DNA from: Rhodamnia argentea
Lineage: Eukaryota; Streptophyta; Magnoliopsida; Myrtales; Myrtaceae
DNA length: 64,000 bases
Assembly (NCBI RefSeq): GCF_020921035.1
Contig: NC_063157.1
Span: 310,001 to 374,000, forward strand
Reading direction: 5' to 3'
Under the pieces are notes generated by a model. The model was not told the origin of the DNA and did no database searches. It worked only from the letters and a program-made list of their open reading frames with translations. Within the stretch, counting starts at the first letter, position 1, and each line of letters opens with the position of its first letter. Positions 34,946-46,253 of this stretch are shown here, in pieces. Both the position numbers and the translations under genes were made by a program.

Positions 34946-37900
34946 ATGGGACCCATGGAGGGGAGAACTGACCTTGATTCTGATGAGGAAATCCCTTTTA
35001 ATTCATCTCCAAATGCCAGGAAAGTTCATCCATTTGATTTTGAGACAGTACATTTAGCACCACACATGGGTGTCGTGAACTCATGGATTCATAAGCAATC
35101 AAGCATCAGACCACTCAGAAGTATCTATATTGTCTTGCTGAAAGCAAAGATAAATATATTGCTACCTTTTGGCCCACTGGCCATACTGCTTCATTACCTT
35201 ACCGGAAACCATGTAAGTAGAGCTCTGACCATCTTTACTTTGTCTTGAGCTTCTGATGCTTGTTTACATATGCCTTTTATCTCTTTTAAAAGCAAAGCAT
35301 GCTTCATGGTTTAATCCAAGATGATCTTGGTCTTGAAATCGGATCTCAAGTTACTTCATTTGATGTAGGTTGTGGTCTTCTTCTTAAGTATGCTAGGCAT
35401 CACACCTCTCGCAGAGCGGTTGGGCTATGCAACTGAGTACGGATTACTAATTACATGAAATAGTAAATAGCACTGAATGGCTCTTTTACCACCCTTAGCT
35501 TTTGGCGATGCTTATAAGCTGTTCACTGTCATTTGTGCAGGCAGCTTGCCTTCTACACAGGGCCTACGGGTAATAGAGCTGTCTTTATCTTTTGTTACAG
35601 TACTTTTGTGATATTTCCATTTAAAGTTGCATGTCTCGGAAATGATCCAGATGTGTATTAGGTTGTCAATAGGTGGGTGCTGTAAAATATATAGACTGCC
35701 TATGGGTCTTATCTTTAAGTAACGAACAATTGCTTTGATTGTCACACAGATGTGTACGTGTGTATGTAATACATATACATGCACATTTTGCATATATGTT
35801 AGTATTAGCCATTAACCATTTCAGATGAAGGGCTATAATATGCGTTACTTCAGACTGATATTTCGGCATTTCCGAAAGCTGTAGTGTGATTGACCTTCAT
35901 CCTTTTCCTAGATCTTTATGAGAACTCTTGTAATTTTGCAGTTGGAGGTCTTTTGAACGCCACATTTGGAAACGCCACAGAATTGATAATTTCAATTTAT
36001 GCATTGAAGAATGGAATGATAAGGATCGTTCAACAATCATTGCTCGGCTCCATTTTGTCTAACATGCTTTTAGTACTTGGATGTGCCTTCTTCACGGGTG
36101 GGATTGTACACTATAACAAGGTTCAGGTGTTCAATGAGGTAGATCTCAGGTGTTGCTCTGTTTATCTATGTAGAAGTTGAGAATAGATGCCTTGTTGGTA
36201 TCACGCTCTAAGCTTGAACTTAAGGGGATTACCTTTGCAACAGGCCGCTGCCTTGGTGAACTCTGGATTACTCTTGATGGCAGTAATGGGAATAATGTTT
36301 CCAGCTGTTCTCCACTTCACACGCACTGAGGTTCACTTTGGAAAGTCAGAGCTTGCTCTGTCAAGGTTTAGCAGCTGCGTGATGCTCGTTGCATATGCAA
36401 GCTACATCTTTTTCCAGCTAAAACATCAACACAGTTTACACAACCTCAATTGCAATATTGATGAGGTCAGTGTCTTTTCTAATCTTTCAGGATAATTTGG
36501 CATGTAATTGACTGTTGCGGTTTTTGTAGTGTGATTAACTTAATTCACTTTCTACTGAACTTTCAAGTGAAAGAGATCCTAATTGTCATTGTTCTTTGCC
36601 TTTGTGACAGGAAGGAGTCAGTGAAGAAGGTTCTGAGGAAGAAGAAGCTCCTGAAATAACCCAGTGGGAAGCAATTGGTTGGCTAGCTGTTTTGACACTG
36701 TGGGTGTCTGTATTGTCTGGCTACCTAGTGGATGCAATAGAGGTATTGTCTTTTGAGGGGCCTCTACTACTGCTCGCACTTAGTGTGCCATCTCATTTAT
36801 TTTGCCGAGGAGGTGGATTATTTTTATATCTGGCAGTAGCATATTTAGGTCATCATTCAATCTGACACTAGGGATTAAATCATTGCATAAACTAGTCTAG
36901 AAGGAAGGACAAGGTAGCCTGGGCTCCCAAATCTGTCTAGTTATTTTTACTGTGCTAGAAGGCTGTGTAGCTAAACTTATCCTTTGGATTAGCATTTTTT
37001 CTTTGCATTTGATTTTAGGCCTTGGGCTTTCACCTTCTGTTTATTCCCTCTTTAGCGACTCATTTGGTGCTTATTGGACGAGAGGAAGTTATGGTCCGCA
37101 ATCATGTGGAGTCTGGTGTGGTGTTTTCGTTTGCTGGGAGATTCATTCATCATTTGAAAGCTTTTCTTCCTCTTTCCAGGGAGCATCTGATTCATTGAAC
37201 ATTCCTATTGCGTTCATTAGTGTCATCCTTCTTCCAATTGTGGGAAATGCGGCAGAGCATGCAAGTGCTATAATGTTTGCAGTGAAGGATAAGCTTGTAA
37301 GTTTGCTTGTTGTTTTATTTTATTTTGCTGCCTAAGATTCTGTTAGGTTTGTTACTTATTATTTTATAGTATTAGCAAGTTGGGGTTATTTATGTAATTG
37401 TACAACGCTTCACCCTGAGCCTATAAATACTTGTTTTGATCTCAATAATAATATTTCTCTCTTTTACCAACAACAGATTCCGCTTGCTAACTTTTTACAG
37501 GACATTACACTGCTTGAAAAATGTTTGTTTTATTTTATTTTGCTGCCTATTGATTCCACCTGACTTTTTACAGGACATTACACTTGCAGTGGCAATTGGA
37601 TCATCTACGCAAATATCAATGTTTATGGTACTCTCTCCATACCAATGTGTATCTTAGTTCTCATTATTAAACTTCTAAATTTTATATTTGCAGGAGTTGC
37701 CATAGTTTATTGTTTGTGCCCATGACATCTTTCTTTTTTGATAATTACAGATACCGTTCTGTGTTGTTGTTGGGTGGTTGATGGGGAAACCAATGGACTT
37801 GAACTTTCAATTATTTGAGACGGCCACACTATTCATAGCTGTACTAGTAGTGACATTTATGCTGCAGGTTAGTTATTGAGTTACCTTGTTTTCTTCTATC

Positions 37901-38703
37901 CACTAATGCGAGTATTTTTGTATGAAACCCATTCTCTATTTGTTGTTTTATTAGTATAGTTTTGTGCCAGCTTTGCCAATTGATCTAAAAAATTAAGCGT
38001 GGCTTAATTGTTAAATGCTCTGACCCTCCCTACCACCCTTAGGCTGAAATTTAGCCTAACATTAAAGCATTGAGAATGATAATTGGGTACAAAAAATAAG
38101 AGTCTAAAGAGATACACATGCAGGACCTCCGACCTCCTGTGCTGTTCCTTTGTACAATTTCCTGAAGATCATTGCTAGCTGATCTATTAGTCAGATAAAA
38201 TCGGGACTTAAATTTAAATGGTCTACTAATTGAATTCTTAGTCCAGGGCATAAATGTGCAATTGACATTTGCATGTAAGGCCATACAGCTTGATAATAGG
38301 ATTATCATGATTTGTGACTCCACAGACTTTGCATTCTTTCTTTCAGGAAGGGAAGTCAAATTATCTGAAAGGCTTGATGCTTATCCTGTGCTATCTCATT
38401 GTTGCAGCAAGTTTTTTTGTGCACATGGACCCTTCAAACGGTGAGCATAAAATGTTTTTCTCCATCCCTCGTACATCAAATGAAATACGTTTTTCTCATT
38501 GAATTGGAGTGAAGATGTGGTACTGTGAATGCTTCTTTAGGAAATAAATCTGGTGTCCTCGGAAACGTGCACCTGAGTAGTTCCTGGAGTGTTGGGTGTC
38601 CTTTCCAACATATATATAGTTATTGTTCAAGGCATCTCCACCGCATAGGTCTGATGCGATCATAATGGTCATTCTCCGTCACTTATGTGCAGATGATAAC
38701 TAA
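34946..38703 (+). CDS. CAX: Vacuolar cation/proton exchanger (CAX2/CAX5-like)
   Basis: Eleven coding exons join in frame to 435 residues: 34946-35212, 35369-35436, 35541-35569, 35942-36138, 36244-36465, 36611-36742, 37180-37296, 37574-37627, 37751-37867, 38347-38440 and 38693-38703. The ATG directly follows a splice acceptor (tgcag), so a non-coding exon probably lies upstream near 33.8-34.0 kb. The protein has the two hallmark ion-exchange motifs, [16 protein letters not shown] and [13 protein letters not shown], separated by the acidic linker [11 protein letters not shown]. The hydrophobic pattern fits about 11 helices. CAX proteins sit in the tonoplast and move Ca2+ (some also Mn2+ or other metals) into the vacuole in exchange for H+. 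The N-terminal region resembles CAX2/5-type proteins. The last exon holds only the final three codons and the stop. Intron 7 is unusual (see findings). Confidence 0.95.
37341..37475. mobile_element. Solo LTR, TRIM-like LTR-retroelement fossil, in CAX intron 7
   Basis: A 135-bp stretch begins TGTTAGG and ends CAACA, with internal TATAAATA and CAATAATAA words typical of small plant LTRs. It is flanked by the 5-bp direct repeat GATTC (37336-37340 and 37476-37480). There is no internal region and no second LTR, so it is a fossil left by LTR-LTR recombination. The size suggests a TRIM-class element. The perfect flanking repeat suggests moderate age. Confidence 0.8.
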
Positions 38704-39440
38704 TTAATGATGGTGGCATTGCCCACAACATAGTCAACAGCTTCCGTGTCCGTCTGTGTAACAGCTGCCATGCTATTCTTCCACCTTCCACCTCCGATGA
38801 TTGCAGTGGCGTTCCGGGCTGGAAAGGAACTTCAGGCTTTTGTACATTCGAGTGGATCCCGTATGTGAGCACGGATTGGGAAAATGTATTCCGTGCTTCT
38901 CAAAGCTTGTTATTTTGTCATCCATTCCTTTTGTAGTAAACCTATGCTTCGCGCCAGGTCACGCTTTGGTGAAGTGACCCAGCCGCTATGGCCTCAGCGC
39001 GAATCCAAAGTTGTTTAGCTTGTTTTTTGTGATCTGCGGACTTTCAACCCTCAACACGATGATTATTTAGATGGTGGAAGTGAGTTGAAGGGACTTGCTG
39101 CTTGTATTGGATCACTTTTGAGTAGAGATTGGACAGGGTTGATGAGCCAAGCAGAATGGAATGGAATCCGCCTCGGATGGCATTTCGTCTTCTTCGGCGA
39201 ATTGATTCGAGCCTTGCCCATCTCTTCTGAAACCCTCTTTCCCAGTCGTTCTGGTACTCATTATCAAGTGGGAAATCAGCATTCGCGATAGCATGACTCC
39301 GAATTGACAGAATGTTAGAACATCTAAAACTGATCGTTTGACGCGAGACCCATGTAAAGAAACCAATCATCTTTCTATGGTTCTACCTTAGGCGGTGCAA
39401 TTTTCCTTGTAATCATGCTATTATATCTTTTCTCAGGTAC
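38704..39440. other. CAX 3' UTR and spacer
   Basis: No gene is supported here. The first few hundred bases are likely 3' UTR. Open frames at 39044-39370 show no family features. Confidence 0.5.
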
Positions 39441-39444
39441 TTGA

Positions 39445-39794
39445 TAGAGGTGTCAAACGGGTGAGTTAGGTCGGGTTTGAGTAGGGTTGAATATGATTTG
39501 ATACATATTGATTTATTTAATCCGTTTTAATTCATTTTCATGCTATACAAATCTAATGAATGTAGTTTAGAGAATATTGTTTTTTATACATTTTTAAATA
39601 TATATTGTTAAATTTTTGTTTTTTAGTTTTCTTAGCTAACCCTTTGATGACCTATTTAAAACTCATTTGAAATCCATTAAGTTTTTACGTAACCAGTTTA
39701 ATGACCCACTTTTAAAATTTAAGGAATCCATTTATGACTCACCACCATGAAATATTGATCAAATATGAGTTCTTGACCTATTTTGCCATCTCTA
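39445..39794. mobile_element. hAT-like MITE
   Basis: A 350-bp element starts tagaggtgtcaaac and ends ttttgccatctcta, giving inverted ends of about 14 bp (two mismatches). Flanks gtacttga (39437-39444) and gcacttgg (39795-39802) match at 6 of 8 bases, fitting a decayed 8-bp hAT target-site duplication. It has no coding capacity. Confidence 0.68.
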
Positions 39795-39802
39795 GCACTT
39801 GG

Positions 39803-40739
39803 AGTTTTATGGTTTGGATTAATGGTTTTTGGGTGAGTTGTGATCGCGTCGTGTGATAACATATCGTTCACAAGAAATCGCTTAATTATTTTTTGACAAA
39901 TATAAGATAATTGGCAGATTCTTTAAGTAATTAGCCTTATTGGTAACTCATCAAGTTACCAACTTACATTCAGAATTGATTGTCTAGATTTATTAGTATT
40001 GTTTGTATGTCAAAATTATCAATTTAGATCCGACATTCAGAATTGGTTTTTTTTTTTTTTTGACATTTGAATTTTGTTGAATGATCATCAAATTACTAGT
40101 GTTCTCGTTATGAAGCTATTACAAAATTTTGACATAGCTATCGGTTTATAATCGTACTCAAGAATGTCCGGTTAATCAATGGTTCGTCTATCTTTGTCTT
40201 AAATTTGTAATAATCTGTTACTCTATGTGAAATTAGTGCAAATAGTATGATGGTTAACGAAATTTAATGATGTTTCTCTATCAGCACGTGCGAACGTCAA
40301 CTTCATGGATGGATGGGTCGCACACGTACGATCGGGACAGATCACAGCGTCCAATCTCAGCCAAGCGCGTCGCTATCACACACCATCACCAGCTCAGTAA
40401 ATCGAGCGCAGATAAATTTTCAGACAATGGGAGAGAAATTGCGATCGTCGTCAGAGTTTTGGTTCCTTGTTCTTTCCAATCTACAATTTTCCCGTTTGCG
40501 CAATTAAAAATGCGAGGGGAATTATTTATGGGGCGCACACACTCGCCCAGTTCCCCTATAGATAGGGAGATGATCTCTTTCTATCTCCATCCCATGGCGG
40601 ATATTGCAAGAGCTCTCTCCTGCCCCTCCACCAACGGATCGCATTCTCATTTTCTCTCGGGAACCGTGACACCCTTTGATCTTTTGCATAGTTTTCTCTA
40701 GTAAAAATCTTTTCTTTCTCTTGGGTTGGGTGAGTGGAA
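39803..40739. other. Spacer and promoter region of ACR11
   Basis: AT-rich up to about 40280, then more mixed. Open frames at 40267-40701 lack family features and probably reflect promoter and leader sequence. No clear TATA box was assigned. Confidence 0.5.
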
Positions 40740-43700
40740 ATGGCTATTGCTATGGCCTCTGCTAGCCTCGCCACGACCCTCCCTGGTCTTAATAAGGCAT
40801 TTGAAATCACCAGATCAAGTGTCGCTTCGGTTGCTGGGTTTTCCTCTTCTGGGTTGAAGGCCCCGCGTTCTTGCCCTCTTCATGGCCAAAGGTATGGCTT
40901 CTTTTTCTTGTTTTTGTGCCTTTGAATTCTTGTTTTCTGTTCTAAGCTTGTCTTTCATCGAGCTTCTAGATTTTGGTTTACTGCCAAATGGTTTAGTTTA
41001 TCTTCTTGTTGTAGTTTATGTTGTGTGAATTTCGCAATGCTTGAAGCACTCAAGTACTGATTTTTGCCAGCGCCATTCTATCATATTTTTGACTACCCGC
41101 CTTTTTTTCTTTCTTGACTTATGTTGGGTTCTAGTGATTTGGCTGTATTGGACTGCTCTGTGGAAATTGACTTCAACTGTTCTATGTTGATCTTTATCTT
41201 CTTCTTCTTTCTTTTTTTTCCTTTTTTGGGTGAGTGTGTTCTGCTTTGATTTGATTCCTCCATCTTTTTTATGACACAAGGTTCTCTCGCTTATCCTTGT
41301 AGGCTCGATATGGGTGACTTCATTATTATGCAAACCACGCTCTAATTCTATCCCAGTAGGAATAGTTATTGTGCCATTGATTTCCTATTTTTCTTAGTTT
41401 TAGCTCTATCTGCTTTCTCATAGATTGTCGTCTTCAAGAACAGTCATTAGACAAGCATCAGCTGCTACTACTCTGGAGGTATTGACCATATCATGCTGTC
41501 AATCCGTGTCGGTGCTTTATTATTATCGACCGGGTATCGGTGCTTTATTGTTGATGGGAAGTTCGATGCTACTGGCAGGATGGAAGTCAGAGTGAAACTG
41601 ACATTGTTCCAACCCCTAAAGTTATCATAGACCAGGACTCCGACCCAGATGCCACTGTTCTGGAGATCACATTCGGGGATCGCCTCGGAGCTCTCCTTGA
41701 TACGGTGTAGCACCATCAGCTGCCTTTTTCTTAGTGGAATGATCGTTTGTTGGCAATCGCTTAATCCTGTTTATTTAGGCTCAAACCCATGTTTCAGAGA
41801 TTGAAATTTTGTATTTGACTTGTAGATGAATGCATTGAAGAACCTTGGCCTGAATGTTGTCAAGGCAAATGTATATTTGGATTCTTCAGGGAAGCACAAC
41901 AAGTTTGCCATAACCAAAGCGTAAGTTCTTGGCAATTTTCTTGGGCTGTCATACTTCGATCTTCTTTTATACTGGCATCAGTGTCAACCCCTGCTATCAT
42001 ATAGTAACTGTCTGACATAAGTTACAATGGAAACCCTCAGTCCATGTTTCAGAATAATCTTCAATTTAGTCTCTCTGTTATCTGCTTCTGCTTATAGCCA
42101 TTTTATTTGCCACTAATATGGCATTGTTGGTTAGCCATTTTTTATATATTATGGTTCTCTACTCCATGTCAACCAAAATGTACTTGAATCAAGTTTGATT
42201 GCATTTTGCTAGGCACCTACTACCTGGAGAGGTGGGAAAATCCTTTATTCCTGATATGATGCATGTGAATGGAATTTCTATTTTCTTTTAACTCAATTAG
42301 AACAATAGGGCTTACTTCTTAGCTCCTATTACCTTGTATTGTCTGTCCCTCTGTAAACTGGTTTTGTCTTGAGTTTGCTTGCAGTGATACTGGAAGAAAG
42401 GTTGAGGAGCCGGAGTTGCTAGAGGCTATTCGATTAACAGTTATCAATAATCTCATACAGTATCACCCGGTAACCCCCTTCTCCACTATCTGCTTCTGTT
42501 CATCGTAACCACTTCCTAGCTTAATATTTAGCTTTGGACCTATATTATGAGCTTTTGACAGAGTTCTATTGCTGCTTCAGGAGTCAAGTACACAATTAGC
42601 AATGGGAGTCGCATTTGGAGCTGTGCCACCCACACAGCAGGCATGTTAAAAAGAGATGTCTGCTAGGTTCTATTGCACTGCATTAAATGTAGTTTTGGAT
42701 TGATAGTGATTGATCCCTGGCATAATTGCACTCAGCGTCAATGTCATGGATCTATGCTCCTTTAACGGGAAGATAACTCAGAGGTTTTGTGCTGATACAG
42801 TGTGTTCTTCCATCCTTTATAATACTTTTTCGTGGGTCCGAGAAAACTAATTATACATTCTCACTGATCATCATTTATTTACATGAAGCCTATGTCACGA
42901 GCTTGTAACTCGACTATAATGATGTCGTTTTGTGTTCCTCAGGTTGATGTAGATATAGCCACGCACGTAAATGTTGTCGACGATGGGCCTGATCGAAGGT
43001 AGGGCTTGTCTCCTTTTTCTTTGTTTTGCTAGTTGGGTGTCATTTATTTATGCCAAGTTAGGCAATGTCTTGCAAGTGAGGACATTGAAATGTCTGTTGA
43101 CCCCTAAAATATATCTCGTCACAGTTTGCTGTTGGTGGAGTCAGCTGATCGTCCTGGCTTACTGGTGGATCTTGTGAAGATCATAACTGACATCAACATT
43201 GCTGTGGAATCAGGAGAGTTCGATACTGAGGTTGCCATTCACATCATCACTCAACTTTTATTTCCTTGAGTGATCATAACTAAAGCAAACTCACAATTTC
43301 CTTGGTGTTGTTACCAGGGGTTGCTGGCTAAGGCAAAATTTCATGTCAGCTACAAGGGCAAAGCCATCATCAAGCCTCTCCAGCAGGTAAGATGATGCTA
43401 ATGTAGAGGCTGTGCCCATATTGAAAAGCATTCGAGACTAGTGGATTTTGAGTGTCTCATGGGCATCTTCACGTGCGTGTGTGTGTTGTGTCCGTGAGTG
43501 CATGATTGTATGTTTGGGCCTAACAACAAATGGGCCTGTGCTTGCTTATTTCTATGTCCTAGTGTGTGCATAAGAATGATCCCAAGGTGTGCGTGTGATC
43601 TTCACATGAGAATAGTGTTCTAGTCTTTGAAGTTTACTTGAGTTGGACTGCCAGAGTAGATAGGGGTTGATTTGAGTTACTAAGTGGACAGAAAGAAGGA

Positions 43701-43921
43701 AGTTGACTTTGAGTTATGCTGCCATAGCCAGTATAGATTTCTTTGTACAAGTAAAGTGAGACTGTTCAAACCACATTAAGTATTTTCTTTATTGCCCACA
43801 AATCTGTGTTTTCGTCTCGTTTCATGAAGGGGGATCTCCTCATTTGGTGATTTTACAGGTCCTTGCAAATAGTCTGCGGTACTTTTTGAGACGTCCTACA
43901 ACGGAGGAGGCGAGTTTTTGA
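40740..43921 (+). CDS. ACR11: ACT domain-containing protein ACR11, chloroplast
   Basis: Ten exons join in frame to 288 residues: 40740-40891, 41424-41478, 41579-41704, 41826-41920, 42385-42469, 42581-42640, 42943-42998, 43125-43230, 43318-43386 and 43859-43921. The N-terminus is rich in Ser/Ala/Thr with few acidic residues ([20 protein letters not shown]), as in plastid transit peptides. Two ACT modules follow. The first is about [20 protein letters not shown], and the second is about [23 protein letters not shown]11 in Arabidopsis binds and activates glutamine synthetase GS2 and is linked to nitrogen metabolism in the chloroplast. All introns are GT-AG except intron 6 (42641-42942), which begins GC. 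The protein length matches ACR11 (about 290 aa). Confidence 0.95.
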
Positions 43922-45212
43922 GCCATTGTATCACGTAGTAGGAATGGGAGAGCTCACTATCATTCTGTTCAACACTGATTATGGGTCCATTATAGTTACA
44001 TTTTTCAGTCTGCTCACTCACTAGGATGATATGTATGCAGAGCGTAAAACTGAAAATGTAGAGGAATAAGCTTCTCCGAAACTTCTACATCAGTGAACTG
44101 TAACTTTTATGTATCGAACTGTTTCCGAATGAGTGCTGGAGTATGCAATGTCCAGACCCTTGGTTTTTGGCTGTCATCAGTTGTATTGGCCTGGAGGCTT
44201 GAAATGTCAATATACCATATCTAAGCCAACTTTCTGGAGAAATTAAATAGTTCGAGTACAATTCTTATTCTGAGGGGGGAGACATCCATATTTAGTGCAT
44301 TGCGAGCAGCATCAAGGAACAATCACACTGCTAAATCAAATTCTAAACTGCAAGCTGTTCTTGATATGTTGCAGAATGAGGGTTATTTTGACCTGAGAGG
44401 ATTGCTAAAGTTGCGAAATGCATTCCCCACTTGCCTATGTGCTCTTTTATTATGTGTTCTGCATTGGATGAGGATCACAACAATCAATGAGAATGTCATA
44501 GCAAGTTGCAAAATGCATACCACGCTTGCCTAAGTGCTCTATTATTACCTGTTCTGCATTGGATGAGGATCGCAACAATCAATGAGAATTTGTCATGGTC
44601 GCTGCTCAAAGACTATCGTGAGCGTCTTTAACTCATATAAAGCGAAAGCGAAACACAGGCCGGGGGACTTCCTGTCATGTAGATGGAACCCCAACACGGC
44701 AAAACTCGCATGCTAGCTATTTGGGAAGTTAGGGACCTTTAGCCTCTTGTCCAGTTATCCTAAGCATCAAGCGAGATGCATCTATCTAGTATCTAGTGAC
44801 AAGATCTGAGTAAGGTGGGGTGTGTCCAATGTCCATATTCAGTAGTTGTGGTCTAAATGCTTTTCAGTTTCGTAAAAACATTGAAGACCCTCTTCATCTT
44901 TTGTCACGATATGGCCAAATATGGATACACACCATTACAGATTTAATGCCACAAGCTGCCCCAAGGACATAGGGGCAACAGTCCATACGTGGATGAATGG
45001 AGTAGTATGGGCAAACATCCCTCTTTGTAATCTCATGAAAAACTGCATTTTCAACCATAAAAATGATGATTCAAAAGGCAGACATGGAACCCCACCAAAA
45101 CTGATTCTTCCTTGGAAAGAGAGAAATGGATAAACCCCACGACCCATTGCCCATTTCTTCATCCTTTCTATATCAGCTGATGATTCTCTATGGTATTGAA
45201 AGAGATTGAGCA
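43922..45212. other. ACR11 3' UTR and spacer
   Basis: No further gene is supported. It contains the 95-bp tandem repeat listed separately. Open frames at 44300-44533 come from this repeat, and that at 44935-45240 lacks family features. Confidence 0.5.
44409..44600. repeat. Two-unit 95-bp tandem repeat
   Basis: Units starting at 44409 and 44504 share agttgc(g/a)aaatgcat, ttgccta(t/a)gtgctc and ctgcattggatgaggatc. They differ at several bases. The repeat lies about 490 bp downstream of the ACR11 stop codon. Confidence 0.8.
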
Positions 45213-45687
45213 ATGGCAGGGACATTCTCCAGACGAGCACAGACCATGAACTCCATGTTCTTCAAGCAAGTCTCTCAAGCTTCGCTCATTGTACAAACGT
45301 TGCGCATGTTAACAGCTTTGATCCTTTTCCAGCCAGTAGAGCCTTTCTGATGAGCTAGATCTGAGTGCAAGTGAAGCTTTCTTTCACTAGGTGTTCCTCT
45401 CCTGTTGTTGACCATAAAACTTTCGAAATGGCAGGCCCTTGATCCGAAAAGCCTACCACAGAAAGAGTTCAGCCGACACGGTGCGGGACGCTGCAAAACT
45501 GGAAGGCGAAGAAGTGAAGAGCAAAGGTCACGCGGGGAGCAGCGATGGTGGATGCTGGGTTCCCCATGAACGGACCGGCGTATACTGTCCCAAGGGCCAA
45601 GAGAAGGTGATTGAGGACATCCCTCCCGGCCCGACGAAGGATGCCGGCATCAACTGGATTTCCTACAACGAGGATGATCTGATTTAG
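45213..45687 (+). CDS. Small LEA-like protein (WVPH-TG-Y-PKG motif)
   Basis: The second exon (45435-45687) encodes a short, charged, hydrophilic protein that contains GCWVPHERTGVYCPKGQEKV and ends ISYNEDDLI. This motif is found in small plant late-embryogenesis-abundant or stress-associated proteins. A likely first exon starts at ATG 45213 (MAGTFSRRAQTMNSMFFKQV), which looks like an organelle presequence. The phase of exon 2 requires a donor leaving two bases. Candidates are at about 45299 (AC|GTTG) and 45308 (AT|GTTA), and I cannot choose between them. Function is not established; desiccation or stress protection is an inference from the motif. Confidence 0.6.
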
Positions 45688-46253
45688 CAGCAACAACACC
45701 CTCATCATGCTTTAAATAGATAATATGAATAGAATTAAGATCGGTGTCCTGGAGTACTGCCTTCGTGCTTCCTTTCGCCTCTCTTCATCATGAATGTAAC
45801 TTGAATAAACAATTCGAGTACTTGCACGGTATGGATTGGAGTCCCTTTGTAATTTTCACACTCCCGGAGCATTTGAAGGCGAGCGGTGCCCTCACCGGCC
45901 TCGTCCAAGTGAGCCGAGGGCTGCCCTTGCCTTGCCAACCACCGGCAAGGAGGATGGGCAAAAAAAAGGAAAAAAAAAAAATGTAAAAATACTTTCATCA
46001 TGCCTTTATTTGAAACAATATCGGCCTAATTTGAAATTTTCCCTTTAATTAATAACATGCATGAATTATTATGACTTTCAATTTCAAATAATGCCAAAAT
46101 TCAACCCTGAAAAAAAAAAGGAAAAAAGAAAAGAAAAACCAGAGTTTAACTTGTGGCGCCAAATACACCGAAGCTTAACGATAAAAAGGCGGCGTTGATT
46201 GATCCGACGTCCGCCCTCGCTTCGAAGCTCAGCTCAGCTCAGTGGCCACCGAA
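45688..46253. other. Spacer with a GC-rich repeat patch
   Basis: Bases about 45875-45960 carry a GC-rich block (caccggcctcg, caaccaccggcaagg) similar in style to 26180-26345, followed by A-runs. The remainder is the promoter of the next gene. No gene is present. Confidence 0.5.
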
